DNA of 64,000 nt from Zygnema cylindricum (taxonomy: Eukaryota > Streptophyta > Zygnematophyceae > Zygnematales > Zygnemataceae): positions 1-64,000 of the forward strand of contig JBBHKE010003537.1 in the NCBI GenBank assembly GCA_037447655.1, read 5' to 3'. Below the pieces are notes generated by a model. The model had not been told where the DNA came from, searched no databases, and was given only the letters and a program-made list of their open reading frames with translations. Positions 31,941 through 42,873 of the stretch are shown one piece after another (the stretch's first letter is position 1; every line of letters starts with the position of its first letter). The position numbers and the translations under genes were made by a program.

Positions 31941-32987
31941 TGTAGGAATTAATGGTTTTAAGTATTTTCTAGGTCTAAATAGAAACAAAGAAGCCGAGGC
32001 AGTCTACCTCTAACTTCTCTCTCCAACTCTCAAACTTGTCGCAGTCACTGAGAAATTGGAGAGGAAGCTAGAGCCATGGCTACCTAAGCTATCCTCAGGT
32101 TTACGGGAAATTTATATTAGTCTACGGATTAATTACTAAAAGGTATATGCCGGCGGCAGGATTTGATCGTGGTACCTGACGGCCGACAGCTAGGAGATAG
32201 CCGGTAGCCTTAGCCGTTAAGTCTAGTGGTACTGATGCATAGTATATAGTACGATAATTATTTATATAGGTACACGTAGAATAATTCATTTAACTATAAC
32301 TATTTACGGGACACATAGATATGGAATTGTAAAAGTACGAATTGCGGTACGGATATGAAATCAATACCGCGCATTGATTTCGGAAGTGAAACAAATACCG
32401 CGCATGTATTTATTACGGCTACGATCAAAAACGAGTTTAATCGGACGGCCGGAAATTGCGCCGAGATCGCGGAAGGAGAATTCGGCGGTTTGTGGGCAGC
32501 GCCACATCGGATGACACGTGGCGATGTAACATTGGAGCGCGGCATCTCCGAGGATTTAAGGAGCGAATCCGGATACTCCACGTGTGGACATTTAGGCCAT
32601 ATCGTACAATATCCGTACATAAAGTACACCGGCAGTTGTACTTTTACGTACGGAACTGAAATCTGATTGGTTCCGTACATCAGTAGATAGAGTCTGTGAG
32701 AGGGATAGGACTTAGAAAAATTAGAAGATAGGACCCTCTCTCCCAGAGAGCTTCTGTACAAAAGGTCAACTTTGACCCTCCATAACTGACTGCTCAGGGG
32801 AGCAAATTCAGAGATTCTTTTTGCTATCGACTCAGGGGAGTCTTGTCTTCACAGGGGTGAAGTTGGTCAGCGTTTTTGTCTGCCAGGGTGGCAGTTATTT
32901 TTGCTTAAACACAAAGGGGTCAGGATTATCCTAGAGGCTTCTTGGAAGCTGTCCACTCTGAGGACTTATGGAGGTCTCAGAGTTACA
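31941..32987 (+). repeat. Copia A1 3' LTR
   Basis: 1,047 bp. It differs from the 5' LTR at about 32169, 32387, 32779 and 32790 only. It ends GAGTTACA, followed by TTGTC. Confidence 0.97.
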
Positions 32988-34882
32988 TTGTCCATTGAGG
33001 GAAAATGGTGTAGCATTCGTGGACGAATGTACCGCACTGTTGTACGTGACCTCAATTGCCGTCAAATAGATCACCCAATCCGTTTGGTGCACAAAGACAT
33101 AAGCTCTCAAAGCCTCTTCAAAGTCCGATTCACCCTTTCGGTCTGACCATCAGTCTGAGGGTGATAAGCTGTTGACATGGCCAATTGCGTTCCACAGAGC
33201 TTGCACAAACCTCTCCAAAAGTGGCTCACAAATTTTTGATCACGTTCGCTGAGGATCCTCTTTGGGAGAACGTGATGGCGGAAAATCTCCCAAAAGAATA
33301 AGTCTGCCACATTTCGCGTTGTGGCTATGGTTTTCGGGGGTAGGAAATGGGCCATTTTTTTCAAATAATCAATGACAACGAAGATGGAGTCAAAGCCTTC
33401 CCGAGTCAACGGAAGAGCAATGATGAAATCTACCGAAATCGCCTCCCAAGGAACGGATGGTATCAAAAGTGGAGGTAACAGACCTTGGTGACTCGATTTG
33501 AATTTATTTCTGTTACACGAGTCACATGTCCGGACATACTCCGCAATATCGCGAGTCATGTTCGGCTAATAATACGTCTCAGCGACACGTGCAATTGTTT
33601 TTTCCCGCCCAAAATTTCCACTAAGCGGCTCGTCATGACTCATTTTAAGTATCGAGTGACATAACTCTTGGTTTGTCGAAACGTAAAGTCTAGTTGTCTG
33701 ACTTGGTTTGTACCGCCACATACCATTGGCGGCTCAAACTAATACCTTCCGTTTAAGGAGTTCCTAGAATTGTCTCGCATTTGTCGTATGCGGCCTTAAT
33801 CCTTCTTAACCACTATTTTAGTCACTACGCTGAGTTTTAGATCTTGCGCTGCGCCCGACATTGCGGTGTTCTTTTTCACCGAGTCTACGTTCCCATCTTG
33901 CGATGCCTGCCATCATTGCTCCATTGCTGGCGCAACTACTCCGGGTCTTCTTGACAGCGCATCCGCTGGGTTTGTCTTGCCCTGTTTATATTCAATAGTT
34001 AACTCTGGTCCGAAAGTTTGAAGAAATGTCATCCATCGAACTTGTTTCTTTGAAACCATCGGCTATGTCTGGAGATACTGCAAGGTGTGGTGATTGATGA
34101 TGATTGTGATCCGCTTCCCTTGGACGTAACATTTCCAAACTTCCAGCGCATTAACAATGGCGATTGTTCCCTTTTCATGGGTTGCTTAGTTAAGCTTCGC
34201 TGCCTTTAGTTTTCGACTATCGTAGGCAATGGGTTGAAGGCCTTTTCCTTGATCTTGCATAAGGATCGCTCTAATAACCGTATGGCTAGCGTCGGTCATT
34301 ATCGTCCAAGGTAATTCCAGGTCGGGAAGAGCTAACACAGGGGCGGTAACCAACCGCTTCGTATTGTGTTAAAGGCTACCCCTTGCGCAGATTTCAACTT
34401 GTAGGGCAAGTCGTTCTTGAATAATTCCGTGAGTGTTGAAACAATTTTTGCGAACCCTTTAGCAAAACGACGATAGTAGAAGCATAATCCAAGAAAGCTT
34501 TGTTACTCCATAACGTTCGCCGGCTGCAGCCACTCCTTCACTGCCCTTGTTTCGCTTGTATCCACTACCATGCCATTCGGCTCACCACATGGCCCAAAAA
34601 ATTAATTTTCTCCTTCAAGAAGTCACGTTTACTCCTCTTCGCGTACAACTTGTTATTCGAAGGACTTGTAATACTTTTTGCATGTGCTCCATATAATCCT
34701 CCAACGTCTTGCTATACACCAAGATGTCGTCTAAAAAGACAATTACGAAGGCGTCCAAATATTGCCAAAAGATGGAATTCATCAAATGCATAAAGGTTGC
34801 CGGTGCGTTGGTCAATCCGAACGGCATAACCCGAAATTGGAAATGACCGTAACGAGTTTAACTGGATTTACGCAGTTTTTTA
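32988..34882 (-). pseudogene. pol: G2 pol: RT, RNase H, integrase, interrupted and truncated
   Basis: On the minus strand, 34827-34615 reads [20 protein letters not shown] and [14 protein letters not shown] (RT with FLDD). Degenerate RNase H follows over about 34300-33900. Integrase is 33559-33107: YVRTCDSCNRN (zinc Cys pair), VVIDYLKKMAHF, SERDQKFVSHFW and HPQTDGQTERVN, so all three catalytic acids are present. Left of A1 it continues into the integrase C-terminus. To the right it stops at about 34882. The RT N-terminus, protease, gag and 5' LTR are missing. Confidence 0.88.
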
Positions 34883-34894
34883 TTTAACTGGATT
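34857..34894. repeat. 12-bp duplication at the G2/B3 junction
   Basis: TTTAACTGGATT occurs at 34857-34868 and 34883-34894. The second copy belongs to the B3 LTR. The first sits as an insertion inside G2 sequence, 14 bp upstream. It looks like templated filler at an end-joined breakpoint. Confidence 0.6.
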
Positions 34895-35764
34895 ACGGTA
34901 TATCAGGCATAGAAATATTTATACTTTTAGTACCAATCGAAATAAATATTACGGACATTTATTTCGACGGTCCGTTTAAATGACGATGTAAATCAGACAG
35001 CCGTGGTTAGCGCCGACATCCCGGAAAGGACAATTTGGCAGTTTGCAGACGCCGCCATTCCGGATGACAAGTGGCAACATCGTACGGGATTACAGAATTT
35101 CTAGAACGGCAAAAAACAAATTAGAAGTGACAAATGTCGCACTACAGCGACATCGTACAATGTACATACAGAAAGTACTCCGGCACTTGTAGTTTCTTAT
35201 ACAGTACCATTTTTCTGACGCGGCATGACGTGGCGCCACGTGGAGAGATAAGATTTGGAGGCAGGAATTCCAGAGATTATAAGAGCGAATCCGGATAGGA
35301 CATGTGTTGATTTTTTAGCCATGCCGTACGATGACCGTACAAAAGGTACACCGACATCTATACCTTTATATACTATACAATAATATGATTGGTCCGCACC
35401 TTAGTACTAAAGGGTTTAGAGAGGGGTTTGGGACTTAGAATATTTCGGGTAGGTAGCCACCTCTCTCCCAGAGAGCACCTTGTATAAATGGCAAACTTTG
35501 GCCAGCCATAACTATCAATTCAGTTGGCCATCTTTAGTGATTCTTTTTGCTGAGGACTCAAAAGAGTCCAGGCTACACAAAAATGTATTCGATCAAATTT
35601 TTTGCCTGCGTGGGTGGCTGCATTTTTAAGGGAAAGTCAAAGAGGGTGAATGTGTCCAAAATCTCATTTTCTTACTTCGCATTCTGTGGTGGAACTAAGC
35701 ACACACAAAGTCTTATTTCACAAGGGTGAATCTATAATGGGGTTCAGATTGTCAAGGGGTCAAT
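34883..35764 (+). repeat. Copia B3 5' LTR, 5'-truncated, first part
   Basis: It begins inside a B-type LTR (ATTTAACTGGATTACGG, compare 2964 onward), so the first ~320 bp are missing. It contains two successive promoter-like modules (about 35040-35215 and 35216-35400) where other B LTRs have one. It is interrupted at 35765 by a solo A LTR. Confidence 0.85.
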
Positions 35765-36819
35765 TGAAACTCTGAGACCTCGATAAGTACTCAGAGTGGA
35801 CAACTTCCAAGAAGCCTCTATGATAACCCTGACCCCTTTATGTTTCAGCAGAAATAACCGCCACCGTGGCAGATAATAACTCTGACCAACTTCAACCCTG
35901 TGAAGGCAGGACTCTCGTGAGTCGATAGCAAAGAGAATCTCTGAATTTGCTCCCCTGAGCAGTAAGTTATGGAGGGTCAAAGTTGACCTTTTGTACAGAA
36001 GATCTTTGGGAGAGAGGATCCTATCTCCTAATTCTTCTAAGTCCTTTCTCTCTCATAGACTCTATCTACTAATGTACGGAACCAATCAAATTCCACTTCC
36101 GTACACAAAAGTACAACTGTCAGTGTACTTTATGTACGGACATTATACGACATGGCCTAAATGTCGACACATGTCATATCCGGATTCGGTGCCGTAATCT
36201 TTGGAGATACCACGATTCAATATAATTTGGCCACGTGTCATCCAATGTGGCGATGACCACAAACCGCCGAAATCTTCTTCCGCGATCTCGGCGCTAATTT
36301 CGGCCGTCTGATTAAATTCACATTTAATCATAGCCGTAATAAATTCATGTGCGGTATTCGTTTCGCTAAAAAATAAATGCGCAGTATTGATTTCTTATCC
36401 GCATCGTAATCCGTACTTTAACATTTAATGGATCTATGTATCCCGTAAAGAGTTAGAGTTAAATGAATTATCCTACCTGATAATATTTGATTAATGAACA
36501 AACCATATGTAACCTAACATAAGTTCTAGGTTTAACGGCTAAGGCTATTGGCTACCGGCTCCTTGCCGTGCGGTAGGTACCAGGATCAAATCCTGTGGCC
36601 GGTATATACCTTTTAGTAAATAAACCCCTAACTAATATATATTTCCCGTAAATCTTTGGATAGCCTAGGTAGCCATGGCTCTAGCTCCCTCTCCAATTTC
36701 CTAGTGACTGCCACAAGTTTGAGAGTTGGAGAGAGAAGTTAGAGGTAGACTGCATCGACTTCTTTCAATATTTCTATTTAGACCTAGAAAATACATAAAA
36801 TGTACCATTAATTTCTACA
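35765..36819 (-). repeat. Solo A-type LTR inside the B3 LTR
   Basis: 1,055 bp in reverse orientation. Read on the minus strand it starts TGTAGAAATTAATGG and ends AGAGTTTCA. It is flanked by the perfect duplication TCAAT (35760-35764 and 36820-36824). No internal region is present, so it arose by LTR-LTR recombination of an A element. Confidence 0.95.
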
Positions 36820-36918
36820 TCAATCATTTGGGTTTATATAAACTTGGAGTCGACACTATCTAGATTAGCTTCTTTTGATCTGCGAATTCTATGTGGCAAT
36901 GGAGCCCATAGAATTTCA
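36820..36918 (+). repeat. Copia B3 5' LTR, second part
   Basis: It starts with the right TCAAT duplication, resumes at CATTTGGGTTTATATAAAC and ends GAATTTCA. Confidence 0.9.
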
Positions 36919-37202
36919 GGTTATAGGCCCACCATTTAGGGTGCCTATGTTTGATGGAATAGACTTCACTTATTTGGAGTTTACAATGGAGGGATTGCTT
37001 TTCGAGAAGCACTTATGGGGAATTGTTTAGGGACAAGTGAGGTGTGTGCTATCGGGATTTGGAGGAGCTCACTATGGAGAATCACCTGTGGCTGCCGAGA
37101 AAACCAACCGGAGGTCAGATGTTACGGAAGGTGGAGGGAAATTCATTACCGTGGAAGGGGAAATAGGGGAGAAGGATAAAGGAACACTTATGGTGAGGGG
37201 AG
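36899..37202 (+). pseudogene. gag: B3 gag 5' fragment, rest deleted
   Basis: ATG 36899 begins MEPIEFQVIGPPFRVPMFDG. A TAG interrupts at about 37030. The Gag homology ends at GGTGAGGGGAG, followed at once by an LTR start. B1 has GTGAGGGGAG at the matching gag position, and B polypurine tracts also end GGGGAG, so the internal region appears deleted between two GGGGAG copies. Confidence 0.8.
36919..36934 (+). promoter_or_regulatory. Primer binding site of B3, one change
   Basis: GGTTATAGGCCCACCA, with one mismatch to the other sites (G to A), which would pair less well with the tRNA anticodon arm. Confidence 0.7.
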
Positions 37203-37997
37203 TGTTGAAATTAGAGTATTTTATAGGTCTGTATTTTCCTATGTGTTTATAAGATAGTATTAAAATGTTTTAAAGTTTCTACTTGGTGCTTGGAAATACT
37301 TTTTTCTCTATACACTTGTCGTAGTCATTGAGAGATAGAAGAAACTCCATGTTTACCCACAGATAGTTAGGGAGACAGGCTGGAGGGTTGAGAGGATAGT
37401 CTGCCAAAATGAAGATGGCCTATACCGGATTTGAACATGGGTCTATGATCTGCTAATAGAGTACTATCCTATATATATAAATGGGCAGATGAATTTGTAG
37501 GGTTTAACTTTAATATAAACATAAATCACACAAGGAGAGAGAAAGAGAAAGAAGTAATTAAACATTTGGTTTGTGTGACCCCACAATGATTTGAACCTAG
37601 TTCCTGCGGGGTATAGGACATACGGCGTAGCCGTTAGCCTTATCCCGTAGGTCTCAATGAAACGATACATGTATTACGTATGAAACGTGTTTATAAGGAG
37701 TACTAATCTACATACTCAATATATACGGATTACGAAACAAAACGACATTGGATTTCAACGGATGCAATCAAATGTCGATAGAGTAAGCCGTTAAAAGAGA
37801 AATTACGGGCAATTAGCGTTAATTTTGCCCTTCCAATCAAATGCTCACTTAAATCCACATTTTGTAAGAGACTACTTTGTATCTCTCTCTCTCCCTCTGT
37901 TTGTCAACTTGGCTATCAAAGTGGCCACCATGGTTTACCTCTCTCTCTCCCTCTCTCTAATACCCTTAGATTTTTGTTATTAAACAAAGAGTTAAAA
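37203..37997 (+). repeat. S-type LTR, right end interrupted by E1
   Basis: It starts TGTTGAAATTAGAGTATTTTATAGGTCTG, directly after the B3 gag fragment. Two antisense tRNA-like segments follow (about 37405-37460 and 37575-37655). The second has a hairpin at 37578-37612 (ACCCCAC/GCGGGGT) enclosing a GATTTGAACC T-loop complement. It ends in CT-rich tracts (37875-37980). It is more like the solo LTR at 56968 than the B3 5' LTR. Whether the last ~130 bp belong to this LTR or to F1 is unresolved. Confidence 0.55.
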
Positions 37998-38002
37998 GTA
38001 AG

Positions 38003-39021
38003 TTTTATTCCATGACTACTGGCACAGATGGTGCCAGGTGGAGCTACAGCAGTAGTTTTAGAAGTAAGCATGATTCTTAGCAAAAGCTAACAGGTATCCT
38101 ACTAAACACTAGTTTTCCAAACACTACAGAATCAGACTCATAGATCCAATTTAAACCAAATTCAGCATATAAGCAAATTACCATGTACACTGTCAATACC
38201 CAAAATTAGAGCATAATTGGTCTAGTAAACCATAAGATATGAGTCTGCAAGTTTACCAAAAATTGCCCTTTAGTTTTCCATATTTATAAAACTAGATAAC
38301 CAAATTGTACTAAGTCCTGAAATTTATACACTGAGCAAGTATCTACTGCTAACTACCAAATCAAATGCAATCACGTGGCACTTTAGTACTGTCCTGTAAC
38401 ATGACGAAGTACTAAAACTATACGTTACTGTACTTCTGGTAATTCCAAAACCCTATTTGTTACTTGCCGTAATCTAAATAGTAACACACTAATAAATAAT
38501 TTACTAAACTACAACACAATATTTTTCATATATTTAGAAAGAGAAGCTACACAAAATAATGCATTTGTCTTTTAGTCCATGTCGATCATAGAAGTCTAGA
38601 AGAATGTGGTCCTGAAGTATGGTCTTGAAGTACAAACCACCTAAGCACGTACAATACGCTTAGTCATTTGTGGTCCCCAAACGAATCTCGCCTGTTGACT
38701 TGATTCGTATCAACGATACATGTTGTTTCGTACAGTATATTTTTTCCAGACGTTTGCCATCAATTATATCCATCCAATCTTAAGAGTCTGCTCGTTCGAT
38801 GGTCAACACGTGTAAGTTACTGTTTTCACCTTTTTGGAATATTTGCACTAGTCTCAAATGTCGACGAGTGTCCTTGTAGAACTACAATACACTCTATTGT
38901 CCTTCTGCTACTGTAACACTAATAAAGGTAAGTATTACGCTTTGACTAAGACAAAAATATCTTAAGTCCTAAACTCCTCCTCAGAGTTCTATCTATTGAG
39001 GAAAAAGCTTTAAATTCAACA
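38003..39021 (-). repeat. Copia E1 3' LTR
   Basis: 1,019 bp. On the minus strand it starts TGTTGAATTTAAAGC. Its far end is mutated (plus strand TTTTATTCC where the 5' LTR has TGTAATTC). Confidence 0.9.
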
Positions 39022-41969
39022 CTCGCGTAAAGCTTTAGACTCAACTAGTCACTTAGCCCAAAAACATTTTTGCAGAATTGTAATTTTGGTGTAGGGAGAG
39101 CTTTAGTTAACATATCTTCAACCATCTTTTCATCAGCCAAATAACACAATTTCATGACTCTGGCAAGCACCTTTTCCCGAACAAAATGTAACCTGATATC
39201 TATATGCTTACTTTTAAAGTGATGGTTGGGATTGGAGGCTATGGAATGGCTGCATGGTTGTCACACCAGATGACTTGGGATCTAGTTTATATGTACCCAA
39301 GTTCCAGTAGAAGTGCCTTTACCCATAGGAGTTCTTTAGGGCGGAGCTTGCTGCTATATATTCCGACTCCATTGTTGATTGAGATGTGACCATTAAGAGC
39401 TTGATGCTCCAACAGCATGTTGCAATTCCAATCTGCAAGACAAAACCAATCGTCAAATTTCTCCTAGTTATGGCGCTATAATAGGCATCGCTCGAAGTCT
39501 TCAGTTACACCTCTCCTCATTTGAGAACAAGTTTGAGGTTTCGAGTCACTACCAAGTATCTCAAATCCCTCTTTGCGGCTTCCCTGTCAAATTTCTTCGG
39601 GTTCTGCAAGCTTGTACTTAGAACACCAACAACAGCTGCAATATCCGGCCTTGTGCAATTCATGAAATAGATAAGGCTACTTGCTACGTGCTTGTATGGT
39701 TTAGAAGCCATAAACTCCTCCTCCCCTGATTATAGACTCTCACTCACAAAAATCTCACTCACAAATATACCAGAATTTGAGTCATCTCCCTCCAATTTTT
39801 GCCAAAACTCTATAGGAGTTACACACCATTTTACTTCCTTCATTTCAAACTTTTCAAGCATGTTTCCTATAGCCTCTTTCTGAGTTAGCATTATTAATTT
39901 CTGTTTCTATCTCTCTCTACTTGTATTCCCAAGATGTACTTGGCCTTACCTAGGTCTTTCATCTCAAATCTTGATTTCAAGGTTGCCTTAATACGGTTTG
40001 TTTCACTCATAGATTTGTTGATAAGTAATAGAATATCTACATATACTGCAATATAAAGTAATCCAACTTCCCTTTGCAGCACATACACAAAATGATCTGA
40101 GCTAATCCTTTTAAAGCCCAGCCCAGTCAGAAACTCATCTAGCTTTAGGTTCCATTGTCTAAGGGCTTGTTTTAGCCCATACAAAGATTTTAACTATTTG
40201 CACACTAACTTCTCCTCTCCTTTTTCTTCATACATTTCTAGTTTCTGCGTATATATAGTTTCCTCTAATTCTCCATGCAAAAAGATTCTTTTGACGTCCA
40301 TCTGATGTACTTCCATATTCTCAATTGCAGCTAAACTTAATAGAATTCTAACAACTAGAAATATTACAACCGCAGAGAGACTCTCCTCAAAATCAATTCC
40401 CTCTTTTTCTACCCTTTAGCCACAAGTTTGGCCTTATACTTTTCAATGGTGCCATCGGAGTTCAATTTTACCTTTAACACCTATGTATTGCCAATGGCTT
40501 TTCTATTCGGAGGAAGATCTACCTACTCCCATGTTTGAGCCTCCATAATAGATTTTATTTCGTCATTTGCTGCCTCAATTATGTGAGTTTTTTCCGGTGA
40601 TGAGAAGGCCTCCCAAATGGTCAGAGGTTCCTTCGAGGCGGTAGAGAATGCAAAGTGGAATCTTGATTGCATATGACTGCTAGATCTCCTTCCCCCCTGC
40701 AAATTTTAAGGCGGAGACCGATGGATATTTGGCGTTCCTTGTCTATCTTAAAAATGGTTGTGTGTGCTCCTTTAGAGGGAGAGTAAGCTCTGTTCGATCC
40801 ATGAGAGGGACTTAAAAGTACGTTGTTTTTTTTGTGTCAAAGATGACATATTTTTGCAATTTTTCTTCCGCTTGTTAATTTGTAAATTTGAAAAAGTCAA
40901 CTGATTAGCCTTCATCTTTTATAATGACGGTCCTTCAAACAACTACATTTTGTTTATCAAGAACATATAGTCTATATCCCTTAGAGTTATCATCATATCC
41001 CATAAGAATATCCGGTAAACCTTTCAGTTCCATTTTGAAGTGTTTTGTGATGTGTTTAGGATAAAACATTTACCACCAAATACTTTGAAATGACTAACTA
41101 GAGGCTTTCTCCTTGTCTATAGTTCAAAAGGTGTTGTACTAACTAATCTAGATCCAATCCTATTGTTAATATAAACTGCAAAATTAAGGGCATGAGCCCC
41201 GAATTTCAAATCTATTTCTTTGTCTGCTAGCATGGATCTAGCACTTTCTGTGACTGTTCTATTTAACCTTTTTGAGACACCATTTTGATGAGGTGTATAT
41301 GGGACTGTTAGCTGCCTGCTAATGCCCTCATCCAGAAGAAACTTTTCAAACTCTTTAGACATATACTCCCCCTCATTGTCCAATCTGAGTTCCAAAATCA
41401 GAAACCATTTAGATTTTTATGCCCGTGCTTTGTAGTGTTTCAAGTGTCCGAACACTTCACTCTCTCCTTCATGATATATACTTTTGTAAATCTTGAGAAA
41501 TCGTCTGTAAATGTGACCATAAAGCAAACCTCTCATGGCACCTCTTGAGGAAACTGTAATGTGTGATTTTTTCCTAAAGAGCAACCATCATACTAGCTGA
41601 TCTGTGAAAGAAAGAAGCTCTACTTTGCCAACATTTACCATTTTTCTCAAGGTATCATAATTAACATAACCTAGTCTCTTATGCCATAACTTATTTTCAG
41701 ACAAAACACTGGAGTAGAGAACATCATTTTCCTTAGAATTAGCCATATCTATGCGGTACATTTTGCTTTCATTTCTATTTCATGTGACTGCTACCATGCC
41801 TAGCTTGCTAAAAACTTGCCTACCCCTTTTAAGGGTGACCTCAAAGCCTTTGATTTCAACAAGTGAAGTAGAAAAATATTATTTTTGAATTCCAATACAT
41901 ACAAAACGTTATCAAGTGGCCTTTCAACTGACTTCCCCCCTACATCAACTAGCAATGCAACATCACTAT
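39022..41969 (-). pseudogene. pol: E1 pol: RNase H, RT, integrase remnants
   Basis: Reading leftwards from 41969: a protease-side fragment (SDVALLVDVGGKSVERPLDNVLYV), the pre-integrase zinc region (about 41690-41640), and integrase core with TPHQNGVSKRLNRT (41395-41117; the catalytic Glu position is Lys). RT follows, with YGLKQALRQWNLKLDEFLTG and AVYVDILLLINKS at about 40050, so YVDD is YVDI. Then RNase H-side text (NCTRPDIAAVVGVL, 39711-39517). Many frameshifts and stops. Confidence 0.88.
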
Positions 41970-42873
41970 TGTTGACCCGAATGCTCATATCTCTCAGTAG
42001 TAAAAACTATGAGAAAGAGAGAGAAGTTTAAGACTCAATATATTTTATGAAGGATAAACTTCAATATGTACCTAAATTAGTATGACAGTGAACAATGTAA
42101 CATCCTAGTTAACTGAGTCCCTACGTACGTGTTCAAATGTCATTTGACAAGAACACATGAAAAGTCCGCAAAGATCTAGAGGAATCTTTACCGAAAGATC
42201 TGAGCGACACGCGCACATTAAGACGACGCACATTTTGTCGCAAATATGTAAAATTATGGAAAGATTTTGTTTCGATAAACGGTCATGATTTTGACAATTT
42301 AAATATTCAATTTGTTGGCGTTGAAATCGGATGAACGACATTCAAACTTAAATCAAACAAATTCGGTGAAAATCTGGAGATTGCACAACCGCACGTATTC
42401 CTAATTCAGTCACAAATATTTAACAATATGTTGTTAGGGTTTAAACACGCGTAAACGTACTATACCGTAGACGCAAACTAATAGTACAAATTAACAAGTG
42501 TCAGTTTCACATTGGTGTATAGTCACTAATAGGTTTTGTAAGTATAAATAAGACTTTGACATTTTCAGCTTGAGAAAATCTTCTAACTTTATTTTTGCAA
42601 CTGATTATTGCAGATTTGCAAGTTTTATATCTTTGCTATCTGAGTTACACAATGCATGATACCTTGTGAGTATATTCTGTATATGTTATCTACCTTGGTG
42701 TAGATTTGATGTGCCTAATTCTTTATTGCTACATGTAGTAGTTTGATAAACTTATTATTAATCTTAAGAGAATTTAGAGAGCTTCTGGCTGAGTTTTGAG
42801 ATATGGGAACTGCTTCATAAACTGGCACAAGTACTTCACCATTTGCTACTGTACCAGTTATCTCAGAAAGAAA
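41970..42873 (+). repeat. Solo C/D-type LTR inside E1
   Basis: About 904 bp in plus orientation, interrupting the E1 protease region. It starts TGTTGACCCGAATGC with a CTCAGTAG block like other C/D LTRs. Near its right end it encodes a degenerate Gag N-terminus (MGTAS, then VPVISE), as C1 and D1 LTRs do. The right boundary (AAGAAAA, where C1 has AACAACA) is approximate and I see no clean duplication. Confidence 0.6.

Larger units (their letters stand above)
26541..32987 (+). mobile_element. Copia A1, near-complete element
   Basis: 6,447 bp with 1,047-bp LTRs (26541-27587, 31941-32987) and the perfect target duplication TTGTC (26536-26540, 32988-32992). My line-by-line comparison finds 4 mismatches between the LTRs, so this is the youngest insertion visible here. 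One long Gag-Pol frame is broken once, by an extra A in the run 30967-30974. Confidence 0.97.

Noticed and set aside
37875-37980. CT-rich tracts as a microsatellite or CRISPR-like array
   Set aside because: The tracts are low-complexity CT runs without regular spacers. The window is eukaryotic retroelement DNA, and no CRISPR array or cas gene is present.
37202-37997. This LTR as the true 3' LTR of B3
   Set aside because: Its sequence and double tRNA-like segments match the S solo LTR better than the B3 5' LTR, so a simple LTR pair is not supported.
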